Shown: one piece after another, positions 1 to 9,078 of the stretch
How positions within the stretch are numbered: the first letter of the stretch is position 1
Layout of the letters: each line of letters begins with the position of its first letter
Assembly: GCF_042675645.1 (NCBI RefSeq)
Contig: NZ_JBHTJH010000017.1
Location: forward strand, 310,001-374,000
Origin: Sungkyunkwania multivorans
GTDB taxonomy: Bacteria; Bacteroidota; Bacteroidia; Flavobacteriales; Flavobacteriaceae
Reading direction: 5' to 3'
Length of the DNA: 64,000 bases
Made by a program: the position numbers and the translations under genes
Notes under the pieces: model-generated
Seen by the model: only the letters and a program-made list of their open reading frames with translations
Database searches by the model: none
What the model was told of the DNA's origin: nothing

Positions 1-99
1 AGAGATCATATCTCCAATGATCTTGGTTTTGCTTCCAATTCTGTTGGGTTGGCCTTCAGTGTCAGTCGATGTTTTTCCTTTCTTATTTTCTGAAAACAT
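1..99 (-). CDS. Bactofilin family protein, N-terminal fragment
   Basis: Only the first 33 codons lie in the window; the gene runs off the left edge. The start is the ATG at 99-97, and the frame is open to base 1. After a short charged, disordered leader the sequence reads NRIGSKTKIIGDMIS, which resembles the entry into the bactofilin beta-helix (polymer-forming cytoskeletal proteins). Bactofilins self-assemble into filaments that scaffold envelope processes. It starts 28 bases after the SprE/PorW-like gene and is probably co-transcribed with it. The assignment rests on a short stretch. Confidence 0.7.
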   Translation of the reverse strand, partial: MFSENKKGKTSTDTEGQPNRIGSKTKIIGDMIS

Positions 100-126
100 T
101 CGTTGTGGTTTTAGGGGAAATTACAA

Positions 127-2667
127 TTATTTTATCAATTCGTCCATGTTTTTATGGACTTGAATCACTTTATAATTGGAAGACAAAGCTACAAAATATT
201 CATTATCAACCAAATAATCTTTATTCGTGTTTAAAAGTTCGGCAAATCCCGCTGCAAATTCGGGCGTTTTGAAGCCATGGACGACGACAAATATCTTGTC
301 TCTATCATACACATCCACAGATACCGAGTTGTTACGATATACCAATTCCTTTAGCGCACGCTCTATGGTTTCCTTTAATTTGGCGCGTTCTTCCAACCGT
401 TCTCCTTTCTTAAATGGATACACCAATTTTGCCAATCCGAGTGAATCTTTTTTCAAGGTCTTATTGGCCAACCCTGCCAAAGCAGAGGCAACTCTTGTCT
501 GGGCTTCCTTGCCTTCGGGATTGTTTGGATAGGTCAATGCCACCTGATTCAATGCGTTCTTATAGGCCTCAAAACCATCAAGCCTACCTATTGCGGTAGC
601 TTTTAACAACTCGAACTTGGGTACGATCTCCAAGCCATTATACTTGGTGATGTATTCATCGGCAAGTACGATGACCTTTTCATACTCCTGTTTTTCAAAG
701 GCTCTATATAATTGTGCATATCTCGTTTCTGGACTATCCGAATCCGAATCGTCATTTATCAGCTCTGGATTTTTTAGGATCTCTGCGTATCTCGAATCGG
801 GATGATTCTTAATGATATCGTCTTTTACCGCCAGCGCCGCTTCACTTCCTTTAACTTGGTAGATCTTATACAAGGTATATTTAGATGGAAGGATCAACCG
901 TTGCTCTGGGTCGCTATCTAACAACGTTTGAAGCCTAGCGATCGCCAGATCGTATTCTTTGAACTTTTCTTTATAGATGATCCCTAGCTGATAAAGGGCG
1001 AAATTTCGATCTTTGACCAAGCTGTCTAAAACAACTGCATCGGTGGGTGTTCTTTCCGCATAATATTCTACTTTATAGAATTCTTCTTTATCGATGGCCT
1101 TCTCTTCCTTGGTCTCTTCCTCCGCAAGATCTGCCTCCAATGAAGTGGTATTTTTAGAGACCCTCCAATTGTCCTCTAGCGGGCGATCTCCCCATATTTT
1201 AACGAACTCATTCTTTCCATAGGCGGCTGTTACCGTATTATAGAAGTAAAATTCTTGGCTTGCCTTTCGCCCACCACTTTTCTTCTTGTTGAAAAACTCA
1301 TCATCCTGAAACTCGTCTTTTTTCTTTGCGGCCTCCTCTGCTAATTTTTTGGCCTCCTCTGCAGCCTTTAGATCAGCGATGAGCCCTTCGAAGTAAAGCA
1401 TCCTTTCGGCCTCTGGCATGTTCGCCACCCTTAAAATACTATCGTTCTTGAAAACGATTCTTTCGTAATCGATGACATCTTGAAGATTATCTCGTTTTTT
1501 CTTCAAGAGGCGATATTTTTTTGTTCGTTGGTCCAAATTGGACAAAGTGCTGTCGATGTACAATCCGGCCGTTGCATAATTAAGTGAATCAAATTGTACC
1601 TGGGCTAGATCCTCATAATTCAGCGCTTTCAAAAATCGATCGGTACTGCCTTTTATATTCAATGACCTATTCCAAAAATGCACCGCAGCCTCCACGGAAT
1701 CTTGTTTCTGATAGAATCTCGCAAATTCTCGATATATCTTATCCAAATACGGACGGTTCTCACGATCCTTCTCAAGATCGAGAAGGGTCTCTAGCTGCTC
1801 TTCAGGCGATATTCCAGATGCCTCAAAATTCTTCGCTTTTTCCACATGGGCATTGATCAAATAATTTCGTGAGGTCTTTCTATTGAGGTCGATCACCTTG
1901 TCAAAGGCCATATTGGCCGTGTCCTTGTGCCCTAATTCGTTATACAATTGTCCGATGATGAAGTAATAGCGCCCTCGTTCCTCATTACTTTTGGTCATTT
2001 TCGCTGCCACCTTTAGATGATTGATGGCCGTATCCTTATTCTTCAGATTGAGATAGGCTTGCGCCATAATGGCTCTAGCATCGGCATAGTCTTGATCCTT
2101 GATATCCTCTTCATACCTAAGGAGATTCTGAAGATTTTCGATAGCCACCTCTTCATTTTCAAGTCTGATATTGGTCTTCTCTCGCCAAACTCGGGCCTGG
2201 GCAATGATGTCGCTATCGGGATATTTTCGGATGATGTAGTTAAAAGCCTCTAAAGCGGGAAGAAATCGTTGGTCGTAGTAGCGCGCTTTCCCAAGAAGAA
2301 AATACGCCTCGTCTATCTGCGGATTTCGCTGACGATTTTTGATGTCCATGGAATGCTTTTGGATGGCCTTTACCGACTTTTCCTCTGCACGTTCAAAGTT
2401 GGGATTTTTGGCCTGGCCTGGAAGAATGATCGATTCTTGCAATTCTAACCGTTCTACTGGTAATACTTCCCAGTAGTTGTCTTTATAAGAGGCGACCAGT
2501 TGCTCGCGGCCATCGGCAAGCGCTTCCTTGCCATTGTGTAGCACGTTGAACTTGGTGGTGACCGCATGAAAGTTTCGATTGATAAACTTGTCTTTTTTGG
2601 TAGAGCAGCCTACCAGAACGATTGCCACAAATGCTACGGCTATTAAGCTATATAGAGATTTCTTCAA
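127..2667 (-). CDS. sprE: SprE/PorW-like TPR lipoprotein of the type IX secretion/gliding machinery
   Basis: An 846-residue lipoprotein. It has a signal peptide with a lipobox ending LVGC (Cys21), then tetratricopeptide-like helical repeats (for example around residues 120-155 and 190-260). A highly charged, Lys/Glu/Ala-rich coiled-coil-like stretch lies near residues 430-465, with more TPR-like repeats near 600-720. Length, lipobox and the opening KFINRNFHAVTTKFNVLHNG fit SprE of Flavobacterium and PorW of Porphyromonas, which are needed for T9SS-dependent secretion and gliding. The start codon is TTG (2667-2665); it sits directly before the MKK signal peptide and I see no better ATG. The bactofilin gene follows closely. 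Confidence 0.85.
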   Translation of the reverse strand: MKKSLYSLIAVAFVAIVLVGCSTKKDKFINRNFHAVTTKFNVLHNGKEALADGREQLVASYKDNYWEVLPVERLELQESIILPGQAKNPNFERAEEKSVKAIQKHSMDIKNRQRNPQIDEAYFLLGKARYYDQRFLPALEAFNYIIRKYPDSDIIAQARVWREKTNIRLENEEVAIENLQNLLRYEEDIKDQDYADARAIMAQAYLNLKNKDTAINHLKVAAKMTKSNEERGRYYFIIGQLYNELGHKDTANMAFDKVIDLNRKTSRNYLINAHVEKAKNFEASGISPEEQLETLLDLEKDRENRPYLDKIYREFARFYQKQDSVEAAVHFWNRSLNIKGSTDRFLKALNYEDLAQVQFDSLNYATAGLYIDSTLSNLDQRTKKYRLLKKKRDNLQDVIDYERIVFKNDSILRVANMPEAERMLYFEGLIADLKAAEEAKKLAEEAAKKKDEFQDDEFFNKKKSGGRKASQEFYFYNTVTAAYGKNEFVKIWGDRPLEDNWRVSKNTTSLEADLAEEETKEEKAIDKEEFYKVEYYAERTPTDAVVLDSLVKDRNFALYQLGIIYKEKFKEYDLAIARLQTLLDSDPEQRLILPSKYTLYKIYQVKGSEAALAVKDDIIKNHPDSRYAEILKNPELINDDSDSDSPETRYAQLYRAFEKQEYEKVIVLADEYITKYNGLEIVPKFELLKATAIGRLDGFEAYKNALNQVALTYPNNPEGKEAQTRVASALAGLANKTLKKDSLGLAKLVYPFKKGERLEERAKLKETIERALKELVYRNNSVSVDVYDRDKIFVVVHGFKTPEFAAGFAELLNTNKDYLVDNEYFVALSSNYKVIQVHKNMDELIK

Positions 2668-3050
2668 GGCGCAATGAGAATTATGTATTAGTGTAACTAA
2701 AAAGTCCCATTTTTAGTATACATGAAATAAAAAAATCGGTTAAATATACTATTCTTTATGCATATTCCAGTATTAGCACCATCGAGCTTAAAGAATATAA
2801 CGATTTTAGCCTAAAAAATTATTGTATGCTCATTGCCAATAACACGATTAAACCTTCGCTATTCTAAAGATTTAATGATGTTACTTTGATTGATATTCTT
2901 GTGCCCTATTTTGTCCAGTTTAGGGTGGATCTTATTTTTTATAGTTGAAAAAGGAGATACTTTCGAACCGGTTTAAGGCCTTATCAAAACCAAAAAGGGT
3001 AATCCGAAAACCTTTTAAAAGAGTAGGACCATTACCAATAACAAAACATT
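2668..3050. other. Divergent intergenic region, 383 bases
   Basis: This AT-rich gap separates the divergently transcribed sprE-like and DUF5648-like genes and should hold both promoters. I found no exact TAnnTTTG box on either strand. The nearest match on the plus strand is TTACTTTG at about 2881-2888, with no well-spaced TTG. I see no open frame or RNA gene here. Confidence 0.5.
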
Positions 3051-3734
3051 ATGAATAACATTCGATCTTTAGGGATACTATATTCAAGTATTCTTGTAAC
3101 GTGTATTTTTTCAAGTTCGTGCGAAGCACCCGAGCAGGACAACCCTCAAGAGGTCTCGAAAAGTGACAAATTACTCTCCATTGAAGAGGCTAACAAAATT
3201 CTTTTATATTCTGAAACTCCTGAGGCGATTGCCGCCACAGAAGAACGTGCAAAAGAACTAGGTTTTGTCGCTGGAGCAGCCGAAACTTCACGCGTTCCCA
3301 TGCGCATTGAAAACATCCGGAGGCACTATGCCGGTGGCAGTCTTTCGGTACATACTTACAAGGCCGAAAGTGGCAGCGGTATCCTTATTGGAAACAGTGA
3401 AGGAATCGGATTTAGGACTCCCGTGCAATCCGGGAGCGGAACGTCTTTTGATAGTTCTCAACTTCGATTTATGGAATTTTTTATACACCCTCAAAGAAAA
3501 GATTTCATTATGGCTGCGGACATATTAGAAGCCATTAATTTGAAAAATAGAGGTTGGATCTCGACGAATGTCCGCGGAAGAAATCCCATCATCCATATCC
3601 GTTCTGGAAATGGAAGAAAAAGATTGTATCGTTTCTATAACGCAGCCAATACGGACCATCTATTTACCAAAAACTATTATGAAGGGTTAAACGCTGGTTA
3701 TCGATTCGAAGGTGTCGTGGGCTGGGTGTATTAG
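3051..3734 (+). CDS. Lipoprotein with C-terminal DUF5648-like domain
   Basis: A 227-residue predicted lipoprotein with a signal peptide ending SSSC (Cys24). The last ~45 residues, LYRFYNAANTDHLFTKNYY onward and closing in GVVGWVY, match the pattern of DUF5648 (aromatic/His repeats seen in many secreted bacterial proteins). The middle, around residues 90-170, is not recognised. Function is unknown; it is probably anchored at the cell surface or periplasmic face. The gene stands alone, divergent from sprE and ending in a strong palindromic terminator. Confidence 0.75.
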   Translation: MNNIRSLGILYSSILVTCIFSSSCEAPEQDNPQEVSKSDKLLSIEEANKILLYSETPEAIAATEERAKELGFVAGAAETSRVPMRIENIRRHYAGGSLSVHTYKAESGSGILIGNSEGIGFRTPVQSGSGTSFDSSQLRFMEFFIHPQRKDFIMAADILEAINLKNRGWISTNVRGRNPIIHIRSGNGRKRLYRFYNAANTDHLFTKNYYEGLNAGYRFEGVVGWVY

Positions 3735-3753
3735 TTAGTAGTTTGTTTTAATA

Positions 3754-3790
3754 AACAACCCCATCTGATCAGATGGGGTTGTTGTTTTTT
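3754..3790 (+). terminator. Strong palindromic terminator between convergent genes
   Basis: A perfect inverted repeat with 15-base arms (3754-3768 and 3769-3783, centred on GATC) is followed on the plus strand by a T-run at 3785-3790. It lies 20 bases after the stop of the DUF5648-like lipoprotein and 32 bases beyond the stop of the convergent ABC ATPase. The T-tract favours the plus strand, but the hairpin could serve both genes. Confidence 0.85.
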
Positions 3791-3821
3791 AAATACTGTA
3801 TATTTTTGAAGTTCAATGCGC

Positions 3822-4535
3822 TCAAACCGCCTCGCGAATATTCCCCGCAAAGAAACTTTCCAGTTCTTTTAAGGTCTCTGGAGTGGTCTGAATATCACGA
3901 ACGACTTCACCCTTATTCAACACAACGATCCGCTCGCAGACCTCGGTGACATGCATCAGATCATGACTAGAGACCAAGACAGTCACCTCATTATCTTCGG
4001 CAAGTTGCTTAATGATCTGCTTTAGACGGATCTGCGTGGTCGGGTCTAAATTAGCGAAGGGCTCGTCTAAGATCACCACTTCTGGATTTCCAATAAAAGT
4101 AGCAACGATCCCTGCCTTCTTTTGATTTCCTTTGGAGAGATCTCTCAAATATTTTTTCTGGTTGAGGATCTCCCCGTTGAAGAAATCTTCGAATTGAGAT
4201 AACAAGGCATCAACATCTGCCTTATTGGCTCCGCGTAGGTCTCCGATAAAGTAGAAGTATTCTTCTGGCGTCAGGTAATCGATCAGAAAGCTTTCATCTA
4301 TAAAGGAGGAAGTGAACGGTTTCCAAGCCTCGCTTTTGTTAACGACGATCTCCTTGCTGGTGATCTTCCCTGTTGTAGGGGGAATAAGATCCAGCAGCAA
4401 ACTAAAGAGCGTGGTCTTCCCTGCGCCATTGTTACCGACAAGCCCAAACGCCTGTCCTTTTGGAATATCCAGAGATAAGATGTCCAAAACTTTTTTATTT
4501 CCGTATTTTTTTGAGAGGTTCTGAATTGATATCAT
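3822..4535 (-). CDS. ABC transporter ATP-binding protein
   Basis: A 237-residue ABC ATPase with Walker A GNNGAGKT (residues 34-41), a signature LSKGNQKK near residue 136, Walker B VVILDEP shortly after it, and an H-loop SSHD. It would power the DUF5687 membrane protein encoded 54 bases upstream, presumably as an exporter. The substrate is not evident. The signature begins LSKG instead of LSGG, as often in ABC-2-type exporters. The C-terminal tail is short. Confidence 0.93.
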   Translation of the reverse strand: MISIQNLSKKYGNKKVLDILSLDIPKGQAFGLVGNNGAGKTTLFSLLLDLIPPTTGKITSKEIVVNKSEAWKPFTSSFIDESFLIDYLTPEEYFYFIGDLRGANKADVDALLSQFEDFFNGEILNQKKYLRDLSKGNQKKAGIVATFIGNPEVVILDEPFANLDPTTQIRLKQIIKQLAEDNEVTVLVSSHDLMHVTEVCERIVVLNKGEVVRDIQTTPETLKELESFFAGNIREAV

Positions 4536-4589
4536 GGTGTACTGCGTTGATGAGTTTATATGTTGATGTGTTTAGTTTTGATATAAGCT

Positions 4590-6062
4590 TTAGCTGTTGC
4601 GCTGTTTAAAGCCAGCGATCATTCCGTATTTCTTGTTTCGGTATAATTCTGTGATCTTGTCTATGAAAACTTTTCTAAAGGCAAAGGCAATGACACCAAT
4701 AGCCCCAATCGTGATGATAGCGATCTCGAAGGATACTAGAAAACTAAGGATGCCATAGATGATCATCGGAATTCCCAATGTGGGAATAATGATCAAAAAT
4801 TGCGTAGCGCTTGCCCCTTGCATATTTCCGAAGGCGCTTTTATCGAGGTCGATACGTTTCTTATTGAACGACCCAAAGAACAATACCAACGGCAGACACA
4901 CACCAAGATTATATAAGGCACATGCAAAATTAATGGCCAGCGCGTCCAAGCCAAAATAGGCGTAGGGTGTTGACAGTAAGAACATGATCACCACTGTGAT
5001 GGACAATAAGAGGTATTTTGATTCCAAATACTTGCGCAACGGAATGTTCTGAGACATCATCATGCTATAGTGAGCACTATCCCAAGCCGGTATAAATTGC
5101 CCGAAGTTGGTCACAAAAATCCCCGTCATAAATACCCCGACAAATACCTTCATGACGGTCATATTTTCATAGGTGGGAATCGTATAGAAGATCAGGCCGT
5201 AAAAGATCATGGCGAGCGATACAAATACTTGCGATTTGGTGCGTTTGTTTCTCCAAATTAAGCGAAGGTCTTGTTGCAGAAAGGGTGCCATATCTCCAAA
5301 TCGCCTTGTCCAAGCCATGTCTGATGTTTCCACAGCCTTTGTTCTCTTGCTAAGAGAGGCGTCTAGATAGAGCTTGCTCTTTAACATTTTAAAGTTGACA
5401 ACATAAAAGGTGATCACCAGGCCAATAGGAATAAAGACGAATATAGGATTTTGATAAAGCGCATAAAAAATATCACCCGAATATTGTAGCACTGGAAAAA
5501 TATCAAAGCGTTCCAAAGTGTAAGTAGCTGCTATGAGCATGAGCAATGCGACTAGGACGGCGTTGCTCTTATTGACGAGAAAATTCAGATAATTGGTGGC
5601 CAATACGATGGCAAAGATGCTTAGCAGCCAAACGATGACCAAGCCTGGGTGATATCCTTGAGTGATAAGCACTACGCCAAATGGTACAAAGGCAAACAGG
5701 GAAACAAAATTATAAAAGGATAATCCCGATTTTGCCAGCACGTAGTGTGTGATCGTGTTCTTAGAGATCTGCTTGTTTAGCAACGGCTTTACATTCATTA
5801 CAGGAAGTTTCTGCATGAAATAGCGAATGATGACCTCTAAAAAGATCCAAAATATCAAAAATTTACTTACGATCACTAGTGGGTCAATCGTCGGAAATGC
5901 CTCTTTGAGAATAAAATATGCCGCGGCACCGGTCCCTATCATTGAGAAGGCCAGATAGATCGCTAAAAAGGCCATGAAGATCTTTATTCCCAGACTTTTT
6001 CCAAGGCTAGCAGAACGAAAGAAAGCCTTCCACTCTAAGTTGATAAAGTGTTTGAACATCAT
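4590..6062 (-). CDS. DUF5687 family polytopic membrane protein, likely ABC permease
   Basis: A 490-residue integral membrane protein with about 10-12 hydrophobic segments spread across its length, separated by short Lys/Arg-rich loops. The opening FKHFINLEWKAFFRSASLGK fits DUF5687, a Bacteroidota family found next to ABC ATPases. It is most likely the transmembrane half of the transporter whose ATPase follows 54 bases downstream. Two consecutive ATG codons (6062 and 6059) could start it. The transported substrate is unknown. Confidence 0.85.
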   Translation of the reverse strand: MMFKHFINLEWKAFFRSASLGKSLGIKIFMAFLAIYLAFSMIGTGAAAYFILKEAFPTIDPLVIVSKFLIFWIFLEVIIRYFMQKLPVMNVKPLLNKQISKNTITHYVLAKSGLSFYNFVSLFAFVPFGVVLITQGYHPGLVIVWLLSIFAIVLATNYLNFLVNKSNAVLVALLMLIAATYTLERFDIFPVLQYSGDIFYALYQNPIFVFIPIGLVITFYVVNFKMLKSKLYLDASLSKRTKAVETSDMAWTRRFGDMAPFLQQDLRLIWRNKRTKSQVFVSLAMIFYGLIFYTIPTYENMTVMKVFVGVFMTGIFVTNFGQFIPAWDSAHYSMMMSQNIPLRKYLESKYLLLSITVVIMFLLSTPYAYFGLDALAINFACALYNLGVCLPLVLFFGSFNKKRIDLDKSAFGNMQGASATQFLIIIPTLGIPMIIYGILSFLVSFEIAIITIGAIGVIAFAFRKVFIDKITELYRNKKYGMIAGFKQRNS

Positions 6063-6135
6063 TTTGGTTTACAGTTTGTTGATGAATAAGTATTAAGAAC
6101 TTCATAATTGTTACAAGCAAAAATTTCAAGTTGCT

Positions 6136-6143
6136 TATTTTTG
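6136..6143 (+). promoter_or_regulatory. Candidate -7 box TATTTTTG for the PaaE-like gene
   Basis: TATTTTTG matches the Bacteroidota -7 consensus TAnnTTTG and ends 17 bases before the chosen ATG at 6161, giving a leader of roughly 10 bases. The nearest TTG at 6108-6110 is 25 bases upstream, somewhat far for the -33 element. This box also argues against the TTG at 6131 as the true start. Confidence 0.4.
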
Positions 6144-6160
6144 GCAAAAATTTGAATGCC

Positions 6161-7210
6161 ATGAGTGATTTTCATTCGTTAAAGATAAAAGAGATAAAAC
6201 GAGAAACGCCGAGTGCGGTTTCGGTGTCTTTTGATGTACCTGCTGAATTGAAGGATACTTTTCAGTTTGAGGCAGGACAATATATTACCATAAAGAAAGA
6301 AATCGACGGGGAAGAGTTGCGCAGAGCCTATTCGATCTGCGAAGCGCCGCAAAATGAAAATTTGAAAGTAGCCATTAAGGAAATGCCAAACGGTACATTT
6401 TCTAAGTTCGCCAATCAAAGTTTACAAGAAGGAACTGTTCTAGAAGTGATGCCCCCTGAAGGAAGATTTACTTTTATACCAAATGGTACAGTTAAGAACA
6501 TTGCTGCCTTTGCTGCTGGTAGTGGGATTACGCCGATTTTGGGAATTGCCAAAACAGTACTTCAAAACGATGTTGAAAATACCTTCACCCTGGTCTATGG
6601 CAATAGAAGTTTGGAAGACACTATTTTCAGAGATGAGCTGCTCGAGTTAAAAGAGAAATATACCGAAAGGTTCAACCTCTATTTTGTGTACAGCCAATCG
6701 GATGAAGACGATGCTTTGTTTGGAAGGATCGACCGGTCGATCGTCAATTTGATCACAAAGAACAAGCATAAGGATACCGCTTTTGACGCCTTTTATTTGT
6801 GTGGGCCACAGGCCATGATCGAGACCGTTTCTGACACCTTGGTAGAAAACGGTATTGATAAGACAAAAATTCTTTTCGAGCTATTTACCTCTGAAGATAC
6901 AGAAGCAACGATTGACGCCGATCTTGAAGGAAAGACCAAGGTAAAGGTATTGGTTGACGACGAGGAATTTGAATTTGTTATGGACCAAAAGCAAACGGTC
7001 CTCGAGGCTGCTTTGAAAGAGAATATCGACGCACCTTATTCTTGCCAAGGCGGTATTTGCAGTAGTTGTATTGCCAAGCTTAAAGAAGGTAAGGTGGTGA
7101 TGGACAAGAATCAGATCTTGACAGATGGCGAATTGGAAGAAGGCTTTATCCTTACCTGCCAGTCGCATCCCACCACACCGAAGATAGTGGTTGATTATGA
7201 TGATGTGTAA
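6161..7210 (+). CDS. PaaE-like FAD/NAD(P)H oxidoreductase with 2Fe-2S ferredoxin domain
   Basis: A 349-residue electron-transfer protein. The N-terminal FAD-binding barrel carries RRAYSICEAP (the RxYS flavin motif). A central NAD(P)-binding domain opens with AAGSGITPILGIAKT. The C-terminal plant-type ferredoxin domain has CQGGICSSC and a later LTCQSH, giving the four cluster cysteines. This is the layout of PaaE, the reductase of phenylacetyl-CoA epoxidase, and of related CDP-6-deoxyglucose reductase-like enzymes. None of the other paa genes is nearby, so its partner oxygenase is unknown. I chose ATG 6161 over an in-frame TTG at 6131, because 6131-6160 looks like promoter. Confidence 0.88.
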   Translation: MSDFHSLKIKEIKRETPSAVSVSFDVPAELKDTFQFEAGQYITIKKEIDGEELRRAYSICEAPQNENLKVAIKEMPNGTFSKFANQSLQEGTVLEVMPPEGRFTFIPNGTVKNIAAFAAGSGITPILGIAKTVLQNDVENTFTLVYGNRSLEDTIFRDELLELKEKYTERFNLYFVYSQSDEDDALFGRIDRSIVNLITKNKHKDTAFDAFYLCGPQAMIETVSDTLVENGIDKTKILFELFTSEDTEATIDADLEGKTKVKVLVDDEEFEFVMDQKQTVLEAALKENIDAPYSCQGGICSSCIAKLKEGKVVMDKNQILTDGELEEGFILTCQSHPTTPKIVVDYDDV

Positions 7211-7213
7211 ATT

Positions 7214-7741
7214 TTAAGGCGATTCGCCTATTTTATAAAACTCTTCTATCAGGTAAGGTTTGACCTTTCCTTTTTTCGAATTATAAATATCCAAGCAAAA
7301 GCTCTTCATAAATCGTCCGTGTTCGGCATTATCTAGAATAAAGAAAGTGAATATCTTTTCGCCTTTACACTTTAGGTAATAGACATCGCTATAGTTACCA
7401 TATATGAGACCATATTCTGAAGCTTCTTCTTCTGTGACCTCATTATGAGCCAATATCTCATATTCAAAAGAACATGCTTTTAGTTCTTCATTAACCTTCG
7501 CAATTATCTCCTCTATATATTCGCGATGGAATTTTTTTCTTTTCTCGTCTAATTTGTCGAACGCTTCAATATGTTCAATGTAATATTTATTTAACTTGTC
7601 ATGGTCAAAACCATCTTCCAGATAGAATTCTTGAGCAAAGTTTTCCACGAAGGCGAGATCATCAGCATTCGATTCTAATTTTTTGGAAGGATTGCATGAA
7701 ATAAGCATTACTAAAAGTAATAAGTAACAAATATTTCTCAT
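7214..7741 (-). CDS. Small lipoprotein of unknown function
   Basis: A 175-residue predicted lipoprotein starting at the ATG 7741-7739, with a signal peptide reading MRNICYLLLLVMLISC and a lipobox LISC. The remainder is acidic and helical at first, then rich in Phe/Tyr/Ile strand-like segments. I do not recognise a family. An upstream in-frame extension to 7801 exists but would bury the signal peptide. It starts 19 bases after the stop of an orphan C-terminal fragment, in an arrangement like the neighbouring metallopeptidase remnant and its companion. A companion or immunity-like role is only inferred. It converges on the PaaE-like gene with 3 bases between stops. Confidence 0.65.
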   Translation of the reverse strand: MRNICYLLLLVMLISCNPSKKLESNADDLAFVENFAQEFYLEDGFDHDKLNKYYIEHIEAFDKLDEKRKKFHREYIEEIIAKVNEELKACSFEYEILAHNEVTEEEASEYGLIYGNYSDVYYLKCKGEKIFTFFILDNAEHGRFMKSFCLDIYNSKKGKVKPYLIEEFYKIGESP

Positions 7742-7760
7742 TTTTTTTAGAAGATTTTCT

Positions 7761-7919
7761 TTAGTTACATCCATTTGTATTCGCAGGTGAAGTTCCTCCA
7801 TCTGCGTCTAATATAATTCCCGGTACATTTCCCATATCTCTAAGATCTTGCCCCAAAGCACCTGGATTTGACCCTTGACCTCCCGGCCAATTTCCAACGG
7901 TATTTGGTATTTCTAAACC
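7761..7919 (-). pseudogene. Orphan C-terminal fragment of a lost larger gene
   Basis: Fifty-two in-frame codons without a start are bounded upstream by a TAA (7922-7920) and end at TAA 7763-7761. The reading begins GLEIPNTVGNWPGG, is Gly/Asn/Pro-rich, and ends NTNGCN. The metallopeptidase remnant upstream also ends in Cys-Asn and the same bases TGTAACTAA. It therefore looks like the tail left by deletion or replacement of a secreted effector-like gene. I cannot name the family. Confidence 0.5.
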
Positions 7920-7962
7920 TTATTTCTGGACGTATCTCCCCGACCGATTAAATCAATCGCTC

Positions 7963-8012
7963 GAAAAGGTAAAGCTAAGGCTTACAGATCGGAGCCGTAG
8001 CTTTACCTTTTC
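7963..8012 (-). terminator. Long hairpin downstream of the secreted 201-residue protein
   Basis: Two 20-base arms (7963-7982 and 7993-8012) pair with a single mismatch around a 10-base loop. The hairpin begins 21 bases after the stop at 8034 on the minus strand. In that direction the second arm ends in a T-rich stretch, so it probably acts as a terminator, although no T-run follows outside the stem. Confidence 0.6.
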
Positions 8013-8033
8013 ATAATATTGCTTTTCCAAAAA

Positions 8034-8639
8034 TTACAGATTGATTGCTTTAAATAGATACCAATCGTATTTCGATGATCGTCTTCTGTAATGGTAAAGC
8101 TTGGTAGAGTAACCATGTGCTGATTTATACCTCATTGTAAAAAACATGTTTCTATCATCTTTTGTTTTTATCGGCAATGAAAAATAGTATATGCGCTTAC
8201 CCATTGATATCTCATGTTCATACCTAACTATATCAATTCCAAGTGAATCGAAGCCTTGAAATCTAAAGTAAGTAGGCTTTGAAAATGCATCTTTCAATTC
8301 TTTAAGTTCTTTCGAATTTAACCCTTTTCCTATCTTATTAGGTATAATAGAATCATATAAACCTTTTTCCAAGGCCTCATCATCTGACTCCGCATATAAA
8401 TAAATTGGATAATTGTCCAATCTTTCACTAGCTTTTTTGTATTCCTCTGGAGTGTATTGTCCTGTATCTAAGCGCCCAGCGATTAAACGTTTTCCGGTTT
8501 CAACATATTTTTTATGTTCGTCCTCCAATATATTGTAGTAAACCTTCTTATAACTATTATTAGTCTGAGCATAACTTATATTATTCAAGCTATGACAGAG
8601 AAAATTAGTTACAAGGAGAACCTTCGTAAGAACCTTCAT
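8034..8639 (-). CDS. Predicted secreted protein of unknown function
   Basis: A 201-residue protein with an N-terminal hydrophobic segment and a likely signal-peptidase I site near residue 24 (NISYAQ). There is no lipobox. The mature part has a charged helical first half and a strand-rich second half ending RRRSSKYDWYLFKAI. No family is recognised. Its start overlaps the end of the metallopeptidase remnant by 35 bases, so the two were probably translated in a coupled way. A companion or inhibitor role is possible but unproven. Confidence 0.65.
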   Translation of the reverse strand: MKVLTKVLLVTNFLCHSLNNISYAQTNNSYKKVYYNILEDEHKKYVETGKRLIAGRLDTGQYTPEEYKKASERLDNYPIYLYAESDDEALEKGLYDSIIPNKIGKGLNSKELKELKDAFSKPTYFRFQGFDSLGIDIVRYEHEISMGKRIYYFSLPIKTKDDRNMFFTMRYKSAHGYSTKLYHYRRRSSKYDWYLFKAINL

Positions 8640-9078
8640 ATTGATTGTTTACATTATTCTCAAATTGATTTATGTAGTCAATTGCCGATTGTATTTCATC
8701 ATCAAGGAAAGAAAAACCATAAGTTTCACCGAGACCTCCCCATGCTAGTGCTTCATAAGTAAAATCATCCAACTCATAGCCTTTTGACTCGCCGTAAGAC
8801 TTAATAACATTAGCGATATCATCAACCATGCCAGAAATAATTTCATGTTGAGCATCTTGAATTTGGTTCACCGACCAGTTAGACACCTCACTTGCTCCAT
8901 ACGCTAAGTTCAATTGCCACATAACAAATGCCTCAAACATTCTTTCATAATCTGCATTTTGCCCTATCATCATTTCCATGTATTCATCATTCTCCATGAG
9001 ACCATAAAAAAGATTAGCATGAATGTTTTCATGAATGATTGTTGCGACAATGGAAAGATCCGTCGCATTATTTAAATA
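8605..9078 (-). pseudogene. C-terminal metallopeptidase part of the interrupted lipoprotein
   Basis: This is the in-frame continuation after the second TAA, beginning YLNNATDLSIVATIIHENIH. The catalytic-type HENIH lies upstream of the first usable ATG (8997), so a protein started there (130 residues, MENDEYMEMM...) would lack the zinc-binding motif. That is strong evidence that this is not an independent gene. The tail ends EGSPCN. Confidence 0.7.

Noticed and set aside
2944..2970. Promoter for the DUF5648-like lipoprotein from TTG and TACTTTCG
   Set aside because: The -7-like element has a mismatch in the conserved TTTG and the spacing is only about 12 bases.
6131..6160. TTG start ten codons upstream for the PaaE-like gene
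   Set aside because: The stretch overlaps a TAnnTTTG-type box, and ATG 6161 gives the usual N-terminus.
8605..8997. Independent 130-residue gene starting at ATG 8997
   Set aside because: The same frame is open upstream to the TAA at 9081-9079, and the HENIH motif lies just before this ATG, so it is the tail of a longer protein.
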